A stretch of 64,000 nucleotides of DNA from Strongylocentrotus droebachiensis (lineage: Eukaryota; Echinodermata; Echinoidea; Camarodonta; Strongylocentrotidae), in NCBI GenBank assembly GCA_035222895.1, contig JAVYIG010006861.1, positions 46,629 to 110,628 of the forward strand, in the 5' to 3' direction. The notes below the pieces were generated by a model, which was not told the DNA's origin, did no database searches, and saw nothing but the letters and a program-made list of their open reading frames with translations. Numbering within the stretch: position 1 is the stretch's first letter; each line of letters begins with the position of its first letter. Both the position numbers and the translations under genes were made by a program. Shown piece after piece: positions 1 through 10,124 of the stretch.

Positions 1-27
1 AAATAAATTTTTGATGCAGGATATAAA

Positions 28-195
28 ATAAATATGCCATGCCTTCTATTCGAGGTACTGGTTAAACTATGGGCCTCGGTGACTCCAAAAGTACCATTTG
101 ATTCGGGGCTGCGCCCCTCAGCAAATCGTACTATTGGAGTCACCTCTTGCGCATAGTTTTAACCAGAACCTCTCAAGGCAGTGTATATTTGTATA
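28..195. repeat. Palindromic foldback (MITE-like) element
   Basis: The two arms are imperfect reverse complements folding around a GC-rich loop near 108-120. The left arm holds the TGGTTAAACTATG block and a GGTGACTCCA block; the right arm holds their complements at about 137-170. The outer parts also pair (ATGCC...GGCAGTGTAT). No coding sequence is present. The shape fits a non-autonomous foldback or MITE. No target duplication was identified, so the family is unknown. Confidence 0.6.
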
Positions 196-436
196 CTACC
201 CTGTATAATTATCAGGGATTTAAAAAAATAGATAAATCTCTTAATGATTAGTAAGCAAATATTAATCGACTACGAGGGTAATGGTGCAAATTATATACCT
301 CATACATAGATTGTCATTCACTGATTGGTCAAAACTATATCACATGTCAAAGAGCATTTCGATCTATCAAGTATCATTGCGTCAGAGGGTTTGATAGCTA
401 CTATAAAACCCTGGGATAGGACCCCTAACCCCTCCC

Positions 437-683
437 GCGGGGGGGGGGGGGGGTAAGAGGACATGTTTTATTGTTTTTTTTGTCTCGAAATTTGGAAATT
501 TGACATTTTTTTTCGTTGGGGGGGGGGTAAGGTCACCTTTTTTAGGTCAGCCATGGGCATAATTAAAAAAAAAAAAAAAAAACAGACAAAGGGGGGTTTT
601 AGGGGGGGGTTGATACACTTAAAAATACAAAAGGGGGGGTTCAACCCCCAACCCCCCCCCCCCCCCCCCTGTGTACGCGCCTG
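437..683. mobile_element. Fragment of poly-G/C hAT-type MITE (right end)
   Basis: The right terminus TGTACGCGCCTG ends at 683. It matches the right end of the complete element at 53040-53464, and the interior shares that element's G-run, 'taag-ggaca', G-run and C-run layout. No left terminal repeat and no copy of the right flank ATTGAATG were found upstream, so the copy looks truncated. Short reading frames across it are products of homopolymers. Confidence 0.6.
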
Positions 684-1319
684 ATTGAATGTCATGTGAC
701 CAGCAATCCTCCAATCAAATGACAAGGATCCACGTAGATGTTGTATAATTGATTGACAATTTGGAAAAAAAAGGCAAAAACAAATTATGATTCTTACTGG
801 ATTCCGAAGTGGGCCTATTGCAGTTATTTGAACCAGATAGATTTATCGCTTTGGTCTCAGACCACCTGGGCTATACATGCACGCAGAGTACAAGAAAAAT
901 AATCAGCAAATAGATTTTGAGGCCATTGAACAAATTGTAATAACAATGTAATGAAAACTCTAAAACCGTAAAGCAGGCATAAAATTTCGCGTCCCAAATC
1001 TCGGATACGTTGCAAGTTTTTGGCATAATGTAGATAATAAACGAGCCACAGAAATATACATTTTCTAACGCTCGATTCCTTCGCTTTCACCGTCTTAGTG
1101 AATTAATTCCAGAGGGCACAGTCATGTACAATTTCATTGCTAAGTATTGTCGATTGTTGCTTTTAAACAAAAATTGGCATACTATCTTAGGTCTCTAGAT
1201 AGGGTTGATTTAGTTGAAGAAACACGCAGGTTGATGTTTAATAAAACGATGAAATAAAAATGATAATATTTCATTTGTCCTGTCTTATTTAATAAACACT
1301 GGTACAGGGTAAAGGAGGA
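684..1319. other. No recognised gene or repeat
   Basis: Unassigned AT-rich sequence. The only open frame of note is a short minus-strand stretch at 857-1090 with no domain-like pattern. Confidence 0.5.
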
Positions 1320-1378
1320 TTAGAGAGAGGAAAAGAAAGAGAGAGAGAGAAAGAGAGAGAGAAAGGGGAGGAATAGAG

Positions 1379-1412
<34 letters not shown>
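1320..1412. repeat. GA-rich simple repeat
   Basis: Purine tract dominated by (GA)n, with a near-perfect GA run at about 1384-1411. Confidence 0.9.
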
Positions 1413-1414
<2 letters not shown>

Positions 1415-1692
1415 AAAAGTGAGCGAATAAAAAATTAGAAGGTTAATAATGTCCAATGTATTCAAAATATAGTTGTATGCCTATCTCCAACAAAACATTA
1501 CAAATCAATTATTCGTTTACTATAAGGAAACAGAGGGGTCCACTAAAATAAAGCATTGCTTGTACAATTATTGTAGTCCCCTCAAATGATAGTTAGGAAT
1601 AATGATAAATTAAATTAACAAAATCGTAACTACAAAAAGGAACTAAAATAGGAAATAAAGGGGAGACGAGAACTGGACAAGAGAGAGGACTT

Positions 1693-1972
1693 TAATAAAA
1701 TTTAAAGAGTAGACAACGATTTAAAATGGTTTATTGACAGGCCGACAAAATGTAGGTCAAGAGGTTGTTTACATTTTTGAGGGAAATTCACGCGCTAGGA
1801 AATGTAATACTTTGTATTACATTGGAAGGAAATGTACAAGCGTATGTACGATTATCAAGCAAGCGCGGAAAATACCGCCAGCAAATTAAAAATAGCACGA
1901 AGGGGCTTTCATTCTAGTTATGGCTTTCATTTTGAATGGACAAGAAGAAAAATTTACGGAGTCTAAAACATT
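1693..1972 (+). repeat. A1 split direct repeat of the Ngaro-like element
   Basis: This 280-bp segment matches 7274-7553 over its length at a constant offset of 5,581 bp. Identity stops abruptly at 1972/7553. After that, A2 continues for 304 bp to the edge of B2 while A1 runs into unrelated sequence. A full A repeat may therefore be about 584 bp, with its 3' half lost here. Confidence 0.85.
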
Positions 1973-2083
1973 ATTAGAGGATTTGGATTAATACTAAAGT
2001 TAGCACTGCACTGGAATAATTAGTTGGATATATAACGCTGAATTATTTCTTCTCGTGAGCGACCAGCGGGATTATACTCGGTT

Positions 2084-2607
2084 TTGGGCTGGCCTTTGTC
2101 GTTGGGCCTGATTAGAAAGGAGAGTCCATATCATTATTTTGGCCTGGTCGCACATCACACAGTGGCATCACGGCATAGGCGGGATCGAATGCTGCGTTTC
2201 ACGGACGTGGCAGTCACCGGCAGTGCACCACATCGCCGGGTGAGTCTCTCTTTAAGGGAATCGAAAACTGATCCGAGGGGAAACGGTTGCACCATTTCAA
2301 TACACGAAATTGAGGAGGGTAGTTGTCCCGTAAAGGCGGTCCTTAGATATTTGAAAATGCGCCCGGGAAGTGGGGAGGCTTTCTTTTGCTCATAGGTTCG
2401 CTTCCTCTCACCAGGCATGAGTTCAGTGCCATGATAAAGAGATGCATGTCATACAGAGATATGTTGGCGGCGGAGTTTTCCTCCCATTCTTTTCGTATAG
2501 GTGCGGCTACAACCGCTGCTATGGCGGGCTGCTCGCACGCCCAAATACAGCACATGGGTCGATGGGCTTCCTCCGCGCATCGCAGATATATTGATATGGT
2601 TGTTTAA
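2084..2607 (+). pseudogene. Tyrosine recombinase (YR) of Ngaro-like element, frameshifted
   Basis: This is the C-terminal catalytic part of a phage-integrase-fold tyrosine recombinase, the enzyme that would join the circular element DNA to the host. The first frame (to about 2390) carries LRFTDVAVTG, then a SKTDPRGNG-like beta segment (LRESKTDPRG) and CPVKAVLRYL, all typical of DIRS/Ngaro recombinases. A one-base shift near 2388 moves the homology into another frame, which carries PLTRHEF, the HSFR box (H-x-x-R, 2484-2495), the AATTAAMAG segment, GRW and the nucleophile region RRYID (Tyr at 2587-2589), then a stop at 2605-2607. The first catalytic arginine box (usually G-F-L-R) is not present upstream: the sequence turns unrelated before about 2158. 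Loss of that box plus the frameshift makes it a pseudogene. Confidence 0.8.
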
Positions 2608-2637
2608 ATATGAGCAATGTTGCAAAGTACCGTTGGG

Positions 2638-2661
2638 GTTGATTTGATTTGATTTGATTTG
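2638..2661. repeat. GATTT pentanucleotide microsatellite
   Basis: About four copies of GATTT follow directly after the recombinase remnant. Confidence 0.85.
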
Positions 2662-4313
2662 CCAGGTATACGTACAAAATATAACAGAGTGAATGATGAG
2701 GTTAACGTGTCCGGGGCCAATAATGTAAGGGTGAGGCCGCATACACAGGAATGAATATATGTACAACACACAGAGGAATAAGTCCCTCGCCTCGAAAGGT
2801 TAAATAAGCTAATTATAATAATAGCAATAATAATAATAATGGTGCTACAACATGAAAATGAAAACGAAGTCAAGCAGACAACAAACATACATGCAGAACA
2901 AGAGCAAGAAAACACTAGAAATGCAATCGTGTCACAACGATGTGCGTGCAATGCATGGCGCCGTGTTTCTACGTGTCAAACGAATGAGCTTCTCTCGCCC
3001 TATCCAGAGCAATTTGTACGAAGTCTGTAGCTTCTGTGATAGTGGAGATGGGTAGGGCGAAAGAAAGGCCTCAACAGTGACCTTGATGGGATGGTAGTGA
3101 CTATGCCTACGAAGTTTGAAAGAAATTGGGATAGGGGAAAGGACGTAAGGGCTCGCAAGCACTGCATGCAAAAACCAAGGGGATTTGGACGTTTAAGGGG
3201 CGAAAAGCAGTCTGAAAAAATGACGTCATAGCCGATACGTGTTAGATTCGGGCGGAAACTCGGCGGAATTCGTGTAGTGACCTTTGTTCAAATGCGATTT
3301 ATTCACAATTTTCTGTGTGAACATATACTATACTTGGTATCATTCGAAAGGGCACTTCACTGTGGTCAGTTTGACACCATTGTTATCTTCGCGCAATGTA
3401 TTGCACGCATTAAACGCGCAATTATGTAATGCATAGTAAATTCATCATTTTTGGCGATTACTTTGCGCTGACATATTCGAATTTTACCAAACTTGGTAAA
3501 CAGTTGTCACGTATAAGGATACATATGTCTGCCAAGTTTCATTGATTTAGGTATAAAGATCGCCATTTTAGGGCAAGTTGAAGTTATTTCAGAATTTTCT
3601 TGAAAATGGCGAATTTGGAGGGCAATTTTCTCAAATTTGGTCAGTGATAGGGTATATAAGCCAATTCCCAAAACTTTAGAGGGCGCTATTTATGTTGTGC
3701 AAATCCATTGGAGCGTGAAAATTGGCATGGCTATATGCAATTATGAGATAAAGATACTGTGAGATTTAAATACAAAACGGAATTCATATGAGGAAGTTAT
3801 GGCAGTTTTAGATTATTTAGGGGTCCATTTTTCAAGAACTTGAGAGATTTTTGACGAAGTCGGTTTCAGATTTGGATTTTGAGTACGAAGATGGCATTTT
3901 GAAGGTCAGGTTATACGTCGCAGACAAAAGAACATCTCTTAGACTATCTAGAGGAATTTGTTAGAAGTTTGTAGGATCTAGGATATCGGAGATAGGAAGG
4001 AAGAAAGAAAGGCCTTAAAATGGACCAGAAACGGACAAAATGGCGCCTGGACGGTTATGCATGAGTGATTTCGAAAATCGAAGAATGTAGTGACCTTGAT
4101 GAGATGTTAGAGACTATGCCTATGAAATTTGAAAGGAAACGGACATGAGGAAAGGGCATAATTAGTGATGACAAGCACTACGTGCAAAACGAATGTGATT
4201 TCTGGACGATAAGGAAAACCAGGAGAATATTCATGGGGCAGAATGTGAACGAAAACAAGGCAATGACGAAGGTCGTCATTGCAACAATGGGATGTCAAGT
4301 TTAAAATTAACGC
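2662..4313. other. Internal Ngaro-region DNA without clear coding sequence
   Basis: No RT, RNase H or gag motif was found on either strand. The segment holds two diverged copies of a block of about 105 bp (3070-3180 and 4084-4195), sharing 'GTGACCTTGATG', 'ACTATGCCTA' and 'GACAAGCACT'-like words. It also has AAGAAAGGCC words about 950 bp apart (3062 and 4006), so it may be a separate dispersed repeat inserted in the element. Confidence 0.4.
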
Positions 4314-4906
4314 ATGTTCTTTGGAATACAAAATGCTGCCCAGTCCTCTTTTCTTATTTTGTCCACAGAAGTAGGCGACTCTATCGTTTTCTGGGCCCAT
4401 CGCAGGGCGGAGCGGACTGGCTGCGCCGATATGGATTTGGGGACGGTCATCCATTGGGCTGGAAAGCGGGGCCTTCGCTTGGACCAAACAAACGCATGGC
4501 TAGAGTCGATTACCAGTGGCCTGACGAAGCCGACCGTTTTAGTGTTACACGTGGGCACGAATGACATGGAGGGATGTTCGAAGAGGGCGATGGCGAATGC
4601 GGTGAACAGATTAATCACATCGAACACTGAGACGACAATAATTTGGTCTGACATCCTAGAACGGGTAGAATATAAATGCTGTAGTCCGGAAGAGCAGGAA
4701 AAATTAGACGATAGAAGGAGGGCCACGAACCGATACGCTCGCGCCTTGGCCGGCAGGAATGGGGAAAGGCCATTCCACACCCCGACATAAGGCATAAGGA
4801 TAGGGCTTTATATAGGCCGGACGGATTGCATCTCTCCAATGAGGGTTTGGACAGGTTTATCACTGACCTGAAGGAGGGCCTGTCCTATCTCGGTTCATCC
4901 AAGTAG
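4314..4906 (+). pseudogene. SGNH-family hydrolase of the Ngaro-like element, frameshifted
   Basis: SGNH/GDSL hydrolases use a Ser-His-Asp triad with conserved blocks I, II, III and V. Visible here are block I GDSIVFWA (frame residues 21-28, nucleophile Ser), a tryptophan-glycine segment IHWAGKRGLR, block III LHVGTNDM (residues 78-85, Gly-x-Asn-Asp) and a downstream SDILER segment. The frame stops at 4788-4790, but the homology resumes one frame over at about 4793 with RPDGLHLSNEGLDRF, which contains block V Asp-x-x-His, and ends at a stop at 4904-4906. A single indel near 4785-4792 explains this. A pyrimidine-rich stretch ending in CACAG at 4368, just before block I, looks like a splice acceptor, so the upstream part of the frame may not be translated. 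Position after the recombinase and before B1 supports membership in the retroelement. What the hydrolase does for such elements is not known. Confidence 0.75.
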
Positions 4907-4929
4907 TTAAACAATGATAATGTTACAAA

Positions 4930-5004
4930 ACACGTTGTTCTTATATTTCAATGTTCTTATAGTTCAGTGTTCTTATATTTCAGCGTTCTTATATTTCAAT
5001 GTTT
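4930..5004. repeat. Short tandem repeat, about 18-20 bp unit
   Basis: Four copies of a TGTTCTTATATTTCA-like unit in tandem, with small variations. Confidence 0.8.
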
Positions 5005-6513
5005 AAGTCTGTTCGGGTAGCAAAGTAAATCCCGCAAAAAAGTTTGAGTCCGGCACCGCAAGATCATGTTTTTGTTGTTGGGATAAGAGTGCCTTATTTT
5101 GGGAGTAACAAAGTTGTGGAGAGTAAATAATGGTTATATGGGGCAGGTTTAGGTGGACATTGGTAAATGACCAGTTTTGCGAATGCTTCATTTCGAAATG
5201 GGCATTAACGGTTTAGTCACTTCTTTGAGGGGAATGAATTGGGCATAATGATGTGCCGGTGTTGTAGAGATAAGCTTATTACGATACTCTGTAGTCTGTT
5301 AGAGGGTTATAAATTAGCTTAAGGGCGAAAAAGTACATGCCTGTACATGTACATTGGTTAATTTGGCTAATTGAAATGTTAATTCCACCAAAGTGTAAAT
5401 AGTTAAGCATAGATATTCCCTTAGTGCACATAAATCGTTCATTAATTACAACAAGTTAATATGCGTCAGGGGACAAAACCTAATGAGGTATGACGTATAT
5501 GTTTTCATTTACATACAGCCAATCAGAGCCCATTGGGGGTACTGATTAATGAATATTCATATAACTATCACGAGTTGACCTTATTCGCATACGCGCAATG
5601 TAAAACAGATTAAACCAATTAGCGCGTAGTGTGCACATTGCACACGCGCGCGCCAGTCGTTGAGAGCCGTTGGGAGGTCATAAGGAATGAATATTTATGA
5701 AGACAATGACAATGACAATGACAATTTATTCTCATGTCACCCACATTGGGGTATTGGAGAAGGTTACAATCAGTTTGAATTTGTCAATTAAACACTGTGA
5801 AATATACAATGATCACGCGCTAACCTTATGCGACATCGTACTATAACGATAGTTATCCAATCAGCATCGCGTATTACAATTGTTACACGCGCATGCTATT
5901 GTGTACACCTATGGCATGGGCAAAATGGCCTTGCTAGCTAGTCGGATTGACAAGGTTTATGAAGGTACCTATGGCGAATTTTTGCAAATTGCCGCGAAAT
6001 TTCTCATGAATATGCATAAGGATCTGTTGCAACTACCTATGTAGGTTTTTTTGTGAATGAACAACGTCTCGACAGTGAAACGCCCCGCCAAAGTTGGAAA
6101 TCCGGTTGGAAATATTCCACCTCGCGTCAATGTGAAAACGCGTGTTGTGGCAGGCTAATTGCCCTAGAAAGTGCCCTGTAAGCTATTTTTCAACTCGAAA
6201 GGTACCTATGTAAAATGTTCACAAAAGTAGACAAATTTGGTATCTACAGCAAGTCTTATACCTGAATTTTCATTAAAATCGGGTTCTTTTGTACATCAAG
6301 ATATATTCGGGGAGATATGAGCTCGTAAAATGGACAGTGCGTGTAAAAGCCCATACCTGATTGTGCGCCCCTTTTGTGGTGCGTTTTGAATACGCTTGGC
6401 CTCTATGGAGATGTCCCTCAACTTATTGTAATGTGATGACAACGTTGTGATTTGGCGGCCGATCATATATAAATATATTCTCGTTTGGCGGTAATTTGTC
6501 AAATTATGCCTCC
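5005..6513. other. 3' internal region of the Ngaro-like element, no gene seen
   Basis: AT-rich DNA without a supported reading frame. The words 'GGTACCTATG' and 'CACGCGCG' recur between 5600 and 6220. It contains a possible LINE 3' end (separate entry) and otherwise nothing I recognise. Confidence 0.4.
5694..5790 (-). mobile_element. Possible 5'-truncated LINE 3' end
   Basis: On the minus strand the sequence reads through CAATACCCCAATG and GGTGACATGAG into AATAAATTGTC, followed by four ATTGTC repeats. CR1/L2-type LINEs often end in such a short-motif tail after a similar terminal region. No coding part remains and no target duplication was confirmed. Confidence 0.3.
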
Positions 6514-7276
6514 AAATCACTAATCACATGGTACTGATAAGTTTATTGATCAATAATTGTCATCCGATAATTTTCGACCCCACTCAATTTTTACATGCGA
6601 GGGGGTTGCCAATGTATATTCAGTCGAATTTGTTCGCATGTCAATTCTTAGTTTTCCGGCCCCCATTCGATTTGAATGCGGGGGGACCTAGTTGTACCTA
6701 CACACTTTCAAACTCAGGGTGTCACGCTTTAATCTTAGGCATCATCCGATCTTACAGGCGTAGAGGCTGGTATATATATACATCTATATTCTATAACTTT
6801 AGGCATCACTCGATTTTATAGGCGGGGGGCTGATATAATGACTTAATGTATATAAGTTTAGCCTAGGCATCACTCGATTTCATAGGCGGGGGGCCTAGCA
6901 TAACTTTAGGCATCACTCGATTTTATAGGCGGGGGGCTGATATAATGACTTAATGTATATAAGTTTAGCCTAGGCATCACTCGATTTCATAGGCGGGGGG
7001 CCTAGCATAACTTTAGGCATCACTCGATTTTATAGGCGGGGGGCTGATATAATGACTTAATGTATATAAGTTTAGCCTAGGCATCACTCGATTTCATAGG
7101 CGGGGGGCCTAGCATTGCATTTGTAAGCATTTTTTATGATTCAATATATCTGTGTTATTTTGTTATGACACCCAGAAAATCAAAATGTGCAAAATAAGCG
7201 TCCATCTCAAAATGTTAATAAAGCCACGACATAAACGCAAATTTGGTTGTTTGTTATTTTTGTTAGCCGTGAATAA
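6514..7276 (+). repeat. B1 split direct repeat of the Ngaro-like element
   Basis: 763 bp repeated at 7858-8620 with a constant offset of 1,344 bp and no difference that I noticed. Inside, three 107-bp tandem units (starting near 6795, 6902 and 7009) each contain two half-units around GGCATCACTCGATTT and a GGCGGGGGGC box. The identical short reading frames at the start of each copy follow from the duplication and are not evidence of a gene. Confidence 0.9.
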
Positions 7277-7553
7277 TAAAATTTAAAGAGTAGACAACGA
7301 TTTAAAATGGTTTATTGACAGGCCGACAAAATGTAGGTCAAGAGGTTGTTTACATTTTTGAGGGAAATTCACGCGCTAGGAAATGTAATACTTTGTATTA
7401 CATTGGAAGGAAATGTACAAGCGTATGTACGATTATCAAGCAAGCGCGGAAAATACCGCCAGCAAATTAAAAATAGCACGAAGGGGCTTTCATTCTAGTT
7501 ATGGCTTTCATTTTGAATGGACAAGAAGAAAAATTTACGGAGTCTAAAACATT
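7274..7553 (+). repeat. A2 split direct repeat of the Ngaro-like element
   Basis: Copy of 1693-1972. It begins inside the last three bases of B1 (TAA overlap), as expected for a circle junction copied into the linear element. Confidence 0.85.
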
Positions 7554-7857
7554 CCCACCACCTCCCCATTATCTCCACCAATAAAAGTATTTTTAGTATA
7601 TTAGTGGCATAAATTAAGTATTGCTTGGTGGTTCGAAGTAGCCAAGGTATACGTATTAGTACGGAAAGGACTTAGGGTTTCAGGTATGAAAGGTACGGAT
7701 AGGGTTTATGTAATAAATTGGTCAGTGATTTATGAAGTTAATGCAGAGCCGGGGGCATTTGGCCTGGTCGCACATCAACTTGCGTCGTGCACAAAGAAAG
7801 TGGGCCGTAGGGGAATTTTTCCCATTGGGTTTCGCCCCTACCCGGTTTTGTATGGGT
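7554..7857 (+). repeat. Likely 3' part of A2, missing from A1
   Basis: 304 bp lying between the part of A2 shared with A1 and the start of B2. In Ngaro elements A2 normally abuts B2, so this is best read as the rest of A, deleted from A1. A 20-bp stretch at 7758-7777 is identical to 2138-2157, at the broken 5' edge of the recombinase remnant. Confidence 0.55.
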
Positions 7858-8620
7858 AAATCACTAATCACATGGTACTGATAAGTTTATTGATCAATAA
7901 TTGTCATCCGATAATTTTCGACCCCACTCAATTTTTACATGCGAGGGGGTTGCCAATGTATATTCAGTCGAATTTGTTCGCATGTCAATTCTTAGTTTTC
8001 CGGCCCCCATTCGATTTGAATGCGGGGGGACCTAGTTGTACCTACACACTTTCAAACTCAGGGTGTCACGCTTTAATCTTAGGCATCATCCGATCTTACA
8101 GGCGTAGAGGCTGGTATATATATACATCTATATTCTATAACTTTAGGCATCACTCGATTTTATAGGCGGGGGGCTGATATAATGACTTAATGTATATAAG
8201 TTTAGCCTAGGCATCACTCGATTTCATAGGCGGGGGGCCTAGCATAACTTTAGGCATCACTCGATTTTATAGGCGGGGGGCTGATATAATGACTTAATGT
8301 ATATAAGTTTAGCCTAGGCATCACTCGATTTCATAGGCGGGGGGCCTAGCATAACTTTAGGCATCACTCGATTTTATAGGCGGGGGGCTGATATAATGAC
8401 TTAATGTATATAAGTTTAGCCTAGGCATCACTCGATTTCATAGGCGGGGGGCCTAGCATTGCATTTGTAAGCATTTTTTATGATTCAATATATCTGTGTT
8501 ATTTTGTTATGACACCCAGAAAATCAAAATGTGCAAAATAAGCGTCCATCTCAAAATGTTAATAAAGCCACGACATAAACGCAAATTTGGTTGTTTGTTA
8601 TTTTTGTTAGCCGTGAATAA
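7858..8620 (+). repeat. B2 split direct repeat of the Ngaro-like element
   Basis: Second copy of 6514-7276, including the three 107-bp units (from about 8139, 8246 and 8353). It ends at CCGTGAATAA, the probable right boundary of the whole element. Confidence 0.9.
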
Positions 8621-8684
8621 GGCCAATAAATTATTGGAGAATACGGTCACAATACAAAAAGTATAATAGACAATGCCAAATAAG

Positions 8685-8852
8685 CAGGCGCGTAGCCACG
8701 GGGGGCACGGGGGGGGGGGGGGACACGTGCCCCCCCCTAAAATTTCCAGGATCGGTTAAAATTTTGGAGACCCCTTTTTTTGACCTCGATCGATTACATG
8801 TATGTGCCCCCCCCCCCCCCCCCCCAAACATCAAACTCTGGCTACGCGCCTG
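8685..8852. mobile_element. hAT-type MITE with poly-G/poly-C interior
   Basis: 168-bp element with terminal inverted repeats CAGGCGCGTAGCCA... at the left and ...TGGCTACGCGCCTG at the right, flanked by the 8-bp direct duplication CAAATAAG (8677-8684 and 8853-8860). An 8-bp target duplication with CAG...CTG ends is the hAT signature. The interior is mainly long G and C runs; no transposase is present. Confidence 0.85.
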
Positions 8853-8860
8853 CAAATAAG

Positions 8861-9326
8861 AAGTAAGAGATCGGGGTACAGAAAATAATGCAAAAGGATG
8901 AGCTGCATGAGGGGTTGAGAAGAAGATGAGGAAGGAGAAAATGCGCATTAGAAAGGAGATATGCATGAGAGGGCACAATATAGTTTATCTAATTTCATTA
9001 TGAGTCAGAATTCTGAAATCATGGACGCGTATACGTCACCACGATTCGTAGTCGGCCGGGTTTCTTCTCCGACAAGAATCATCTTGCCATCTGTTCGATA
9101 TTTCAGTTCATATGACAATAAGGGATCTTAATCAGAAATATTTTTTGTACTGGCTGACATTTTCATAACTGACCTTAATTGTTTCATTTTCTTTATGGTT
9201 AAGGCATAGTTTCGTGAAACCGTCTTAAGTACAAGATCACCGACATTCCTCTCAGAGCTCCTCGTTTTCTGTCACCTTCTCTTTCTCCCTCACTCTTCAT
9301 TTCTGTTCTACTCCATGCGACTCCTC

Positions 9327-9384
<58 letters not shown>

Positions 9385-10078
9385 ATTTGTTCTTTTCTGT
9401 GTTTTTTCCTCATACTCCATTTCTAGGAGAAAAGGGGTGAATGTTCAGAGCACTTTTATTTCATGCATTCTGTGCTTTGTCGAGATTCAATTTTTAATGT
9501 CCGTTTTCAAAGTTACATGTCAGTTTTATTATTATTATTATCATTATTGTTGTATTTTCTTTGTATCCCCGAGTGTATTTATATATTGTTTGTGTTGCTT
9601 GTATATGTATGTCACTCGCCAGTGGAGGACGAATTTCTGTATTTTTAAATCAGATGTTAAATTATCTTGAATTTAAACGCATGTTAATGACAACACAGAT
9701 GTCGGTGAATTTGTAATTACGACAATATTTTGTGAAACGCTGCCCTATATAGTCGTCAGGGCGAACAATGGGGGGGGGGGGGTCAAATGGAATTACTAGC
9801 ATCTCCGAGTATGTATAGACCCACAGCAACGGGCCGTACAGACAAGATTGAACTTCATGTTCGTCGTAATAGTCTTCACAATACGACGATAATAATTATC
9901 GGGTATAATTATAAATGAAATCGCTCCATATGGCAACTAGAATACACTCGCGCGCTTTTGTTTTGATTGGCACAGTTCAATCCTGATAATTCGTATCAAG
10001 AGAGTCAACGGTATTAAACCATCTTTGATCACAAGTCGAATTTAATTCTGGACAAAGGAAAAATCATTGTGCAGTTAT
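8861..10078. other. No recognised gene; simple repeats
   Basis: Contains a CT-rich microsatellite at 9331-9384, an ATT-type microsatellite near 9527-9547 and a G-run at about 9770-9782. The short frames over the CT tract are compositional. No supported gene. Confidence 0.5.
9331..9384. repeat. (CT)n microsatellite
   Basis: Long TC/CT run, slightly interrupted. Confidence 0.9.
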
Positions 10079-10124
10079 CTGACAATCAGATTTACCAAGG
10101 GAAAGGGCTTAATCCCAGGTAAGT
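10079..10124 (+). other. Possible 5' exon end with strong splice donor
   Basis: CAG|GTAAGT, a full consensus donor, occurs with the junction at 10118/10119. No open frame of note leads into it. It could be the end of a non-coding first exon of a + strand gene, for example the CPPED1-like gene whose last exon is at 19675. A perfect donor can also occur by chance. Confidence 0.2.

Larger units (their letters stand above)
1693..8620 (+). mobile_element. Ngaro/DIRS-like tyrosine-recombinase retroelement, decayed
   Basis: Two families of direct repeats are arranged as A1 (1693-1972), internal region, B1 (6514-7276), A2 (7274-7553, probably to 7857) and B2 (7858-8620). This split direct-repeat order is the hallmark of Ngaro-type DIRS-group elements, which integrate through a tyrosine recombinase rather than a DDE integrase. 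The internal region keeps a broken tyrosine recombinase (2084-2607) followed by a broken SGNH hydrolase (4314-4906). SGNH genes have been reported in some Ngaro elements, as I recall. No gag, reverse transcriptase or RNase H motif is visible, so the copy is internally deleted and could only move with help from another element. B1 and A2 share a 3-bp junction (TAA), as expected if a circular intermediate recombined there. No target duplication is expected and none is seen. The repeat structure is strong evidence; the clade name is inferred from it plus the recombinase. Confidence 0.75.

Noticed and set aside
6528..8165. Two identical 97-codon frames as duplicated genes
   Set aside because: Both lie at the same place in the B1 and B2 direct repeats and have no protein-like pattern.
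1693..8620. LTR retrotransposon or endogenous retrovirus
   Set aside because: The repeats are split and interlocked (A-B-A-B), the recombinase is of tyrosine type, and no gag, protease, RT or DDE integrase motif is seen.
9199..9420. Glu/Arg-rich minus-strand frame
   Set aside because: It is a translation of a CT microsatellite.
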